Source: Streptomyces griseocarneus (GTDB lineage Bacteria > Actinomycetota > Actinomycetes > Streptomycetales > Streptomycetaceae). From it: DNA of 64,000 nucleotides. How positions within the stretch are numbered: position 1 is the stretch's first letter; each line of letters opens with the position of its first letter. The position numbers were made by a program, and so were the translations under genes. The stretch covers positions 62,001 through 126,000 of the forward strand of contig PENC01000005.1 in NCBI GenBank assembly GCA_003674045.1. Reading direction: 5' to 3'. The notes under the pieces are model-generated. The model had not been told where the DNA came from, ran no database searches, and saw only the letters and a list, made by a program, of their open reading frames with translations. Below are positions 34,518 to 41,522 of the stretch, in pieces.

Positions 34518-35984
34518 GTGGCAGACAAGCGTTACCGCATCCTCGTCGTCTCCGACATCAGTGGCATGGGTGGCGGCGGCATTCCGGTGTTCAACCAGCA
34601 CCTCACCGAGGCGCTCGCCAAAGAGCACGACGTGACGCTGTTCACCGCCGACCCCGACACCCGGCTCCACCAGGGCGCACGGATGGTCTCCACTCCCCCG
34701 ATACCCGAGGGTGTGGAGGACCGCGCGTGGATGGAGTTCCAGTCCACGCTCGATCCCCGCACCCATGGCCTTCCCGACCCTCAGGAGCGCCCCTTCGACC
34801 TGATCGTCGGGCACTCCCGTTTCTCCGGCCCGGCAGCGGCCGAGCTGCGGGATCGCTGGTACCCGGACGCGAAGGTGGCGCACTTCCTGCACACCAGCCC
34901 GGAGCGGCTCGCCGAGGTCAAGTACGCGCACGACCCTGCGCATGCGCAGACCAAGGCCGCCCGGGACTCCCGCATCGAGCGCGAGGTGATGGACCGGGCG
35001 GACGTGGTCGTGGGCGTCGGACCACTGCTGGCGGCGGAGGCCGAGCGGCTGTCCTCGACAGGGCAGCACGTACCCGACTCGCACCAGCTCGTACCCGGCG
35101 TGAAGATCGAGGAGCTGGTGCAGCGCGGGCCGCACGAGGGACGGCTCAATCTCCTGGTCATGGGGAGGACGGACGACCCGCTGAAGGGCGTCGACGACGC
35201 ATTGCGGGCGGTGAAAATGCTGAACGACAACGGCATCGACGTCCACCTCACCATACGCGGCGCCAACCCCAAGAAGCTCGGCAAAATCGCGGAGGGAGCC
35301 GAAAGACTCGGCGGCAAGGGCAACGTCACCGTCAAGCCCTTCTCCGAGGACGGCGACGAGCTGAAGAACGACATCATCGGCGCCGATGCCGTCATCATGC
35401 CGTCCAAGCACGAAGGCTTCGGCCTGGTGGCCACCGAGGCTGCCGGACACGGCGTACCCGTCCTGGTCAATCAGGAGAGCGGGGCAGCCCAGTTCCTCGG
35501 CGACAAGGCGCGCATCGCACCCGAGATCGGGCAGCCGTGCATCGTCCCTGAGCCCTCGAATCCGAATGACCGCCCGCTCACCTGGGCCACGTCCATCGGC
35601 CGGCTCAAAGCCGACCTCCCCCAGCGCCGTGAGAACGCCAAGGAGCTCCGCGAGGCCCTCAAGGCGTACTCCTGGGAGCACGCGGGTGAGGCGCTGGTCG
35701 AGGCGGCCATGAAGGCCACGCCCCAGTCGCAGCAGAAGCCACTCGCGCAGGGGCAGGCACAGCGGAAGGCCACCGTCCAGGGCCCCGACGGCAAGCTCCT
35801 CGGCGCGGCGGCGACCGCCGCGAAACCGCCCGCACCACCGGGCCCGCAATCCGCTCTCGCCAGAGCGGCGGCCATGACGTCACCGGGGGCAGGACCGGCG
35901 GCCCCGGCTCGGCCCGCGCCAACACCCGCAGCGGCGCGCCCGTACCACCTGCCGCCGACGCAGGGCCCGGCCAGGGGCCGCTGA
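34518..35984 (+). CDS. GT4-type glycosyltransferase with disordered Pro/Ala tail
   Basis: 488 aa GT-B enzyme: N-terminal domain with the Gly-rich loop GMGGGGIPVFNQHL near 16-30, C-terminal domain with VMGRTDDPLKG and the nucleotide-sugar motif PSKHEGFGLVATEAAGHG near 295-315. The last ~90 residues are Ala/Pro/Gln-rich, an unusual tail shared in style with other proteins of the locus. GTG 34518 with GAGGAG upstream. Donor and acceptor unknown; it may glycosylate a secretion component. Last gene before a hairpin pair. Confidence 0.88.
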   Translation: MADKRYRILVVSDISGMGGGGIPVFNQHLTEALAKEHDVTLFTADPDTRLHQGARMVSTPPIPEGVEDRAWMEFQSTLDPRTHGLPDPQERPFDLIVGHSRFSGPAAAELRDRWYPDAKVAHFLHTSPERLAEVKYAHDPAHAQTKAARDSRIEREVMDRADVVVGVGPLLAAEAERLSSTGQHVPDSHQLVPGVKIEELVQRGPHEGRLNLLVMGRTDDPLKGVDDALRAVKMLNDNGIDVHLTIRGANPKKLGKIAEGAERLGGKGNVTVKPFSEDGDELKNDIIGADAVIMPSKHEGFGLVATEAAGHGVPVLVNQESGAAQFLGDKARIAPEIGQPCIVPEPSNPNDRPLTWATSIGRLKADLPQRRENAKELREALKAYSWEHAGEALVEAAMKATPQSQQKPLAQGQAQRKATVQGPDGKLLGAAATAAKPPAPPGPQSALARAAAMTSPGAGPAAPARPAPTPAAARPYHLPPTQGPARGR

Positions 35985-35997
35985 ACGAAGCGGCTCC

Positions 35998-36171
35998 GCC
36001 CCGTAAGGGGCGCGGGGAGCTGCGCGCTCGGCCACGCACGGCCAGCAGTCGCAGGACGGCATGCTGCGACCGAGCTCGTGGGCGCACAAGAGCTCGATAC
36101 CGCGCCCTGTACGGCGACTGCGGGCCGGTGGGGGTCGGCCGCGCAGTTCCCCGCGCCCCTTACGGGGCACC
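35998..36171. repeat. Inverted pair of core repeat units after the glycosyltransferase
   Basis: An inverted core copy (35998-36055, TAAGGGGCGCGGGGAGCTGC) faces a forward copy (36114-36171, GCGCAGTTCCCCGCGCCCC then TTACGGGG) across about 58 nt. The arms can fold into a long imperfect hairpin, a likely terminator of the upstream operon. Confidence 0.75.
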
Positions 36172-36205
36172 CGAATTGTCAGACCCCGCCCCTACCCTCG
36201 ACCAC

Positions 36206-36961
36206 ATGATCGTGAACCGCGCCTACGTACCGCCCGAGCTCGTGGACAACGACGGTCAGGACGCCTGGCCGTGGTCCGTCCCCTGTGTGAAAGAGCTGAT
36301 CGGCGGCGGGGTGACGTTCGACGCGCCGGTCACGTTCCTGGTCGGGGAGAACGGCTCGGGGAAGTCGACGCTGGTCGAGGCGATCGCCGAGGCGTACGGG
36401 CTGGACGGGCGCGGTGGGCGGGCCGGGCGGAAGTACGGGAACGACCGGGCGCCGTCGGAGCTCGGCAGCGCCCTGCACCTGGATCTGACCTCCGCGGGCA
36501 CCCGGATGATGACCGGGCCCCGTACCAGGAAGAAGGGCTACTTCCTCCGGGCGGAGACCGCCTTCGGCCTGATGGAGACGGTGTGGGGCCTGCCGGGCTA
36601 CTGGGACGAGAACACCTCGGAGATGAGCCACGGCGAGGGCTTCCTCACCGTCTTCGAGGCGATGTTCCAACAGCCGGGGCTCTATGTGATGGACGAGCCG
36701 GAGGCGGCCCTGTCCTTCGCCTCCTGCCTGCGGCTGGTCGCGCTGATGCACCGGCTGGGCCGGTCGGGCGCCCAGGTGATCTGCGCGACCCACTCGCCGA
36801 TCCTGGCCTCGACGCCCGGCGCCCGCGTCCTGGAGGTGGGCGAGCACGGCATCGCGCCCGTGCAGTGGGACGAGCTGCTGCTCGTCGACCACTGGCGGCG
36901 CTACATGAGCGACCCGGAGGCGTACCTCCGCCACCTCGTGCCCCGCGACGAGCGCCGCTGA
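36206..36961 (+). CDS. Small AAA/ABC-type ATPase (predicted nuclease-associated or transport-like ATPase)
   Basis: 251 aa. Walker A GENGSGKS (47-54), a degenerate ABC signature (EMSHGEGF near 137-144), Walker B LYVMDEPEAALS near 160 and H-loop CATHSPIL near 196. No transmembrane domain; resembles the stand-alone predicted ATPases of COG3910 type. ATG 36206 lacks a clear ribosome-binding site. It begins right after the repeat pair, and a small gene follows in 35 nt. Confidence 0.88.
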   Translation: MIVNRAYVPPELVDNDGQDAWPWSVPCVKELIGGGVTFDAPVTFLVGENGSGKSTLVEAIAEAYGLDGRGGRAGRKYGNDRAPSELGSALHLDLTSAGTRMMTGPRTRKKGYFLRAETAFGLMETVWGLPGYWDENTSEMSHGEGFLTVFEAMFQQPGLYVMDEPEAALSFASCLRLVALMHRLGRSGAQVICATHSPILASTPGARVLEVGEHGIAPVQWDELLLVDHWRRYMSDPEAYLRHLVPRDERR

Positions 36962-36996
36962 TCGCCCACCCCGCCCCGCTCCGCGACACTGGTGGC

Positions 36997-37275
36997 GTGA
37001 AAAGCGAGAACACCCCCTTCGTCGGCGGGCCCCTGGACGGCCGGGTGCTGCCGGTGCTGCTCGGGCCCACCGGTCATCCGCCGAAGACCTATGAGATCCC
37101 CGTGCCGGGCGAGGACGGGAGGACCGAGGTCGTGCACGTCTACCGGCGCGTCCAGGCGGGCACCACGCGCCGCCTGGGCCTGCACAAAGGCTGGAAGTAC
37201 GAGTACGACCCGGACGGAAAGCCCGGCGGCGGGCTCAAGTGGCCCTGGTCCCGCCCGTCCCACCCGGGCTTGTAA
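36997..37275 (+). CDS. Small hypothetical protein
   Basis: 92 aa, GTG 36997. Basic/aromatic C-terminus (LHKGWKYEYDPDGKPGGGLKWPWSRP), with FVGGPLDGR near the N-terminus, a motif common to many short actinobacterial and phage proteins of unknown function. No ribosome-binding site; GACACT lies 7-12 nt upstream, the arrangement expected of a leaderless promoter. Function unknown. Confidence 0.72.
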   Translation: MKSENTPFVGGPLDGRVLPVLLGPTGHPPKTYEIPVPGEDGRTEVVHVYRRVQAGTTRRLGLHKGWKYEYDPDGKPGGGLKWPWSRPSHPGL

Positions 37276-37480
37276 GCCCCTCTCCGGCGCATAACGGTGC
37301 GATACGGGCGCGTGGGCCAATGGCGCGCGCCCGCCGTACGGGTGACAGACGGGCAACCGGGGAGTGAGCCGGTTAGGCGGATTCGCCCACCCCACTGCCG
37401 TAACGGCCGCCACCATGGCACGATCCTCCTGGGGCGACGATCACGAGGACGATGACGCCCATGCTTCGGAGGTGAGCCCG

Positions 37481-38584
37481 TTGTCGGGACGGTTCGTGCG
37501 CTCTGTCTGCACGATGGCGCTGATAGCCGGCGCCGCGTCGGCCGTACTGTCCACGCCGGTGGCGTCGGCGGCGCCCGCGGACCCGCCCGACCGGTCGTCC
37601 GTCAGCTCCCTCCTCACCCAGCTCCAGTCGCTGTACCGGAAGGCCGAGGAGGCCACCGAGAAGTACAACGGGACCGAGGAGGACCTGAAGAAGCAGCGCG
37701 ACCGGGTCAAGAAGATCGACGACGACCTCGCCGCCGCGCGCAAGGCCCTCACCGGCAGCAAGGACGCGGCCGGACGCATCGCCCGGGAGCAGTACCAGGG
37801 CGGCAACGGCACCCTCTCCCCCTACGTGGGCTTCCTCCTCGGCTCCGACCCCCAGCAGGCCCTCGACAGCGGCCATCAGCTCCAGCGGGCCGCCGGGCAG
37901 CGGGCCGCGGCGGTCGGCAGACTCGCCGAGAACGAGAAGCGCGCCGCCGACCTCGCGGTCAAGGCGCGGGACGCGCTCCACGCCGAGCAGGCGCTCGCCG
38001 CCGAGCAGAAGCAGCGCCGTGACGACGTCCGCAAGAGCCTCGCCCAGGTCGAGAAGATGCTGGCCTCCCTCACCGGCGAACAGCTCTCCGAGCTGCGGAA
38101 GCTGGAGCAGAAGGACATCACCGAGGCCCAGCGCAAGCTGCTCGACTCCGGTCGGCTGGGCACCGCGGCCGCTCCCTCCCCGCTCGGCAGCAAGGCGATC
38201 GAATACGCGTTCCAGCAGATAGGCAAGCCCTATGTGTGGGGCGCGGAGGGTCCCGACTCCTTCGACTGCTCGGGCCTCACCTCGCAGGCGTGGGCCCACG
38301 CGGGCGGCGTCATCCCGCGTACCAGCCAGGAGCAGTGGAAGTCCCTGCCGAGGGTGCCGCTCAACGACATACGGCCCGGCGACCTGGTGATCTACTTCGA
38401 GGGCGCGACCCATGTGGCGCTCTACATCGGCAACGGCCTCGTCATACAGGCGCCCCGCCCCGGCACCGCGGTGAAGGTCTCCCCCATCGCCTCCAACCCC
38501 CTCCTGGGCGTCGTACGGCCGGACGCCGGGGCCGCTCCCCTGGCGCGCTACGTACCGCCGCCGGTGCCCGGCACGCCCTCCTGA
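37481..38584 (+). CDS. Secreted C40 (NlpC/P60) peptidoglycan hydrolase
   Basis: About 367 aa. Signal peptide (1-30), an amphipathic coiled-coil domain (about 40-215, Lys/Glu/Gln-rich), and a NlpC/P60 domain with catalytic Cys (FDCSGLTSQAW) and His (GATHVALYIG). RipA-like design: coiled coil holding a wall-cutting endopeptidase. TTG 37481 is chosen because the strong GGAGGTGAG stands 8 nt before it; GTG 37472 or ATG 37415 are alternatives that would add a charged stretch before the signal. Its stop overlaps the convergent StyA-like gene by 37 nt. Confidence 0.85.
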   Translation: MSGRFVRSVCTMALIAGAASAVLSTPVASAAPADPPDRSSVSSLLTQLQSLYRKAEEATEKYNGTEEDLKKQRDRVKKIDDDLAAARKALTGSKDAAGRIAREQYQGGNGTLSPYVGFLLGSDPQQALDSGHQLQRAAGQRAAAVGRLAENEKRAADLAVKARDALHAEQALAAEQKQRRDDVRKSLAQVEKMLASLTGEQLSELRKLEQKDITEAQRKLLDSGRLGTAAAPSPLGSKAIEYAFQQIGKPYVWGAEGPDSFDCSGLTSQAWAHAGGVIPRTSQEQWKSLPRVPLNDIRPGDLVIYFEGATHVALYIGNGLVIQAPRPGTAVKVSPIASNPLLGVVRPDAGAAPLARYVPPPVPGTPS

Positions 38585-39825
38585 GCCGCCACCCGGGCCA
38601 CGTACGCCGCCGCCGGCTCCGGGTCGTAGAAGTAGTCCTCCAGGTCCGCGGGGTCGTCGAAGCCGCGGGCCAGGCGGTCGGCGACGGCCGGGAGGCCGGT
38701 GGCCGCGAGCATCAGGTCCAGGACGTGCACGGGCGGCGGCGCGAGCATCGTGTTCGTCCACCGGGTGGTGTGCCGGGCCGCCGCCCAGTGCCGGTCGAAG
38801 GTGGCCCGCATCCACGCCTCGTCGAAGGGCAGCTCGCCCCGCTCGACGATCGAGGCGAGGTACACGGCCGCGCACTTGGCCGCCGAGCTCGCGCCCTGGC
38901 CGGTGACCGGGTCGTCCGCGACGACGGTGTCGGCCACCCCGAGCACCAGCCCGCCCGACGGCAGCCGCACCACGGGGTGCCGCACGGTGGGGGCGTAGCG
39001 CCCGGCCAGGGTGGCGCGGGCGTCGGTGAGCTCGACGCGCGTGGCGCGCGCGTACTCCCACGGGGTGAAGCACTCCAGCAGGTCCAGCATCCTCGCCAGG
39101 TGCTCCGCCGGGTGCGCCAGCTCCTCGAAGACGTCGAGCGGCCCGCCCGGCATGCCCTCCCACAGCAGGACGTCCGCCCGCCCGGAGAGGGTGAGAGTGG
39201 GGATGACGAGGAGCTCGCCGACCCCGGGCACCAGGCTGCAGCGGACCACCTCGGTACCGGGGTGCTCCGGGCGCGGGTCGAGGCCGTGCACACAGGCGAG
39301 GGCGAGGGCGCGCTGCGGCGTGGCGTACGGGGAGCGGGCGGGGTCGCGCACGAACATCGAGGCGAGCTCGCCCGTGCCGACGGCGGCGAGCAGCAGGTCG
39401 TAGCGGGGGGCCAGGGCGTCGAGGTCGGAGACGGTCGCCGCGTGGATGACGAGGCGGCCGCCGCGCTCGGCGAAGGTGTCGAGCCAGCCCGCGGTCTTCA
39501 CCCGCTGGTCCACCGACTGGGCGCAGCCGTCGAGTCTGCCCGTCCAGTCCAGGAGCCGGGTGCGGCCCCGGGGCGACTCGGGCCCCGCCACCGACACGCC
39601 GAGGCCCTCGATGCGCGGGGCGCGGCCCGCCCAGAAGTCGAGCCCCAGTTCCCGCTCGTGGCGCAGGGCGGTCGGGAAGAGGCACTGGGGCGGCATGACA
39701 CGGCCCGAGCGCATCTCGTCGGCGGTGCGGTTGGACATCAGGGTCACGTCGTACCCCTGGGACTGGAGGCCGAGGGCCAGGTGAAGGCCGGACTGGCCCG
39801 CTCCGACAATGAGGACGCGGCGCAC
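38548..39825 (-). CDS. FAD-dependent monooxygenase, styrene monooxygenase (StyA)-like
   Basis: 425 aa with the FAD-binding motif LIVGAGQSGLHLALGL near residues 6-21 and a StyA-like substrate-binding domain (VMPPQCLFPTALRHERELGLDFW). A second FAD motif region reads GVADTVVADDPVTGQGAS near 310. GTG 39825 has GGAG 7 nt upstream. StyA enzymes need a reductase (StyB) for FADH2; none is seen nearby. It starts 53 nt behind cvnD, so it belongs to the conservon operon, where many conservons carry a cytochrome P450 gene instead. Confidence 0.87.
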   Translation of the reverse strand: MRRVLIVGAGQSGLHLALGLQSQGYDVTLMSNRTADEMRSGRVMPPQCLFPTALRHERELGLDFWAGRAPRIEGLGVSVAGPESPRGRTRLLDWTGRLDGCAQSVDQRVKTAGWLDTFAERGGRLVIHAATVSDLDALAPRYDLLLAAVGTGELASMFVRDPARSPYATPQRALALACVHGLDPRPEHPGTEVVRCSLVPGVGELLVIPTLTLSGRADVLLWEGMPGGPLDVFEELAHPAEHLARMLDLLECFTPWEYARATRVELTDARATLAGRYAPTVRHPVVRLPSGGLVLGVADTVVADDPVTGQGASSAAKCAAVYLASIVERGELPFDEAWMRATFDRHWAAARHTTRWTNTMLAPPPVHVLDLMLAATGLPAVADRLARGFDDPADLEDYFYDPEPAAAYVARVAAQEGVPGTGGGT

Positions 39826-39878
39826 GGGCACGCTCCCTTCGTCGCGCTGTCCGCGAGTGGCGCGGCTATCCGGGGTGA

Positions 39879-40625
39879 CTATCCGGGGGTGGCTTCCAGG
39901 GCCCGGCCGACGAGGATCAGCAGGGTGTCGACCACGCCGACCCGCTGCCGGGCGTCCATGTGGACCAGGGGCACCTGGCGCGGCAGGGCGAGGGCCTCGC
40001 GCACCTCGTCCGGCCCGTGCCGGGCGGCGCCTTCGAACTGGTTGACCGCGACGATGTACGGCAGGCCCGCGCTCTCGAAGTAGTCGATGGCGGGGAAGCA
40101 CTCGGCGAGCCGCCGGGTGTCCGCCATGACGACCGCGCCGATCGCGCCGCGCACCAGGTCGTCCCACATGAACCAGAAGCGTTTCTGGCCCGGGGTGCCG
40201 AAGAGGTAGAGCACCAGGTCGGTGTCGAGGGTGATGCGCCCGAAGTCCATGGCGACCGTGGTGGTCTTCTTCTCCGGGATGGCGCTGCGGTCGTCGATGC
40301 CCTCGCCCGCGACCGTCATCACCGCCTCGGTGCGCAGCGGGGTGATCTCGGAGACGGAGCCGACGAAGGTCGTCTTGCCGACGCCGAAGCCGCCCGCGAC
40401 GACGATCTTGGTGGCGTGGGGGGCGCGGCTGCGGTCGGTCTGCCAGCCCCGGGGCGCGTCCAGCACGACGGGCGGCCCGCCCCGGACGGCCGTCTCGTCA
40501 CGTACGGCGCTCTCCCCGCGTACGGGCTGCGCGGGCTGTGCGGGCGGCCGCCCGCGTGCGGCTGTCGCGTCGCGCACCGCCAGGGCCGCGCTCCGGGGAT
40601 CGGCGTCAGAGCCTGTGAAGTCCAC
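39879..40625 (-). CDS. cvnD: Conservon GTP-binding protein (CvnD type)
   Basis: 248 aa Ras-like GTPase: GGFGVGKTTF (78-87), switch region KKTTTVAMDFG, FGTPGQKRF and the guanine-specificity motif VNQF (variant of NKxD). The N-terminal ~65 residues are Ala/Pro/Arg-rich. GTG 40625 overlaps cvnC by 20 nt. In conservons CvnD is thought to work with the CvnA/B/C proteins as a membrane-associated signalling complex resembling eukaryotic G-protein modules. Confidence 0.93.
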   Translation of the reverse strand: MDFTGSDADPRSAALAVRDATAARGRPPAQPAQPVRGESAVRDETAVRGGPPVVLDAPRGWQTDRSRAPHATKIVVAGGFGVGKTTFVGSVSEITPLRTEAVMTVAGEGIDDRSAIPEKKTTTVAMDFGRITLDTDLVLYLFGTPGQKRFWFMWDDLVRGAIGAVVMADTRRLAECFPAIDYFESAGLPYIVAVNQFEGAARHGPDEVREALALPRQVPLVHMDARQRVGVVDTLLILVGRALEATPG

Positions 40626-41010
40626 CCAGCACCCTTTCCAGCAGCGCGCGGTCGGGCCGGCCCGTGCCGTGGCCCGTGTCGAAGACGCGGATCCTGCCCT
40701 GGTCGGCCAGTTCGAGGAGGAGGACCCGCACCATGCCCAGGGGCATCTTCAGCAGTGCGGCGATCTCGGCGACCGAACGCAGCCGGAAGCAGAGGTCGAC
40801 GATGGCGCGGGCCTCGGGCACTCCCCGGTCCGCGCAGGCGCGGGGCGCGGGGCCGCGCGCCTCGCGGGGGTCGGGGGCGGGGCCGGGCGCGGGCTCGGGG
40901 GCGGCGACGAAGGTCTCCACGAGCAGCACCCGGCACCGGCGGGGCCTGCCGCCGGTGAGGGAGTAGGGGCGGACGCGGGCGGGTTTGCGGCAGAGCACGG
41001 CCTGGCTCAT
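40606..41010 (-). CDS. cvnC: Conservon DUF742 protein (CvnC type)
   Basis: 134 aa DUF742: VRPYSLTGGRPR at the start, a Pro-rich linker, then FRLRSVAEIAALLKMPLGMVRVLLLELADQGRIRV, a winged-helix-like helical region. ATG 41010 with GGAGG upstream and ATGA overlap with the preceding gene. DNA binding has been suggested for DUF742 proteins, but the role here is inferred from conservon context. Confidence 0.93.
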   Translation of the reverse strand: MSQAVLCRKPARVRPYSLTGGRPRRCRVLLVETFVAAPEPAPGPAPDPREARGPAPRACADRGVPEARAIVDLCFRLRSVAEIAALLKMPLGMVRVLLLELADQGRIRVFDTGHGTGRPDRALLERVLGGLHRL

Positions 41011-41522
41011 TCCACCGCCTCCACCGACTGGCGGAGCTCCCGCCGGAGTTCGGGGGTGAGCACGTGCCCGGCCCGGCCGACGAAGAGCGCCATCTGGTAG
41101 GCGACGGCGCTCATGTCGCAGTCGGGGTCGGCGTGCACGCCCAGGAGCGAGCCATCGCTGATGGTCATCACGAACAGGCTCCCGTCTTCCATGGCGACCA
41201 TCGTCTGTTTGACGAAGCCGCCGTCCATCAGGGCCGCGGCTCCCGTGGTGAGGCTGCCGAGCCCGGCCACGATCGTGGCGAGGTCGCCGGTGGAGCCGCG
41301 GGGGCCTCCGGCGTCGGGGCCGGGTGCGGCCGGGTCCCGCTCGGGGTCGGAGGAGAGCAGCAGCAGGCCGTCGGAGGAGACGACGGCCACGGAGCGCACA
41401 CCGGGCACCTCGTCGACGAGCCCGGCGAGCAGCCAGTGCAGGTTGCGGGCCTCGTGGCTCAGCCCGTACACGGCGGGGGTGGCGGGAGCGGCAGGGAGTG
41501 CCTCCCGGGAAAATGCAGTCAA
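41007..41522 (-). CDS. cvnB: Conservon roadblock/LC7 protein (CvnB type)
   Basis: 171 aa roadblock/LC7 fold: NLHWLLAGLVDEVPGVRSVAVVSSDGLLL, ATIVAGLGSLTTGAAA, MEDGSLFVMTISDGSLLGV. It is expected to be a GAP-like or scaffold partner for CvnD. TTG 41522 is taken as the start because it overlaps the cvnA stop as TTGA and has GAGGAGG about 7 nt upstream. The N-terminal ~20 residues are less typical, so a later start cannot be excluded. Confidence 0.9.
   Translation of the reverse strand: MTAFSREALPAAPATPAVYGLSHEARNLHWLLAGLVDEVPGVRSVAVVSSDGLLLLSSDPERDPAAPGPDAGGPRGSTGDLATIVAGLGSLTTGAAALMDGGFVKQTMVAMEDGSLFVMTISDGSLLGVHADPDCDMSAVAYQMALFVGRAGHVLTPELRRELRQSVEAVE

Noticed and set aside
37276..37480. Possible c-di-AMP (ydaO-type) riboswitch upstream of the C40 peptidase
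   Set aside because: Such riboswitches precede wall-hydrolase genes in Streptomyces, but I could not match the conserved core segments here; a covariance-model search would decide.
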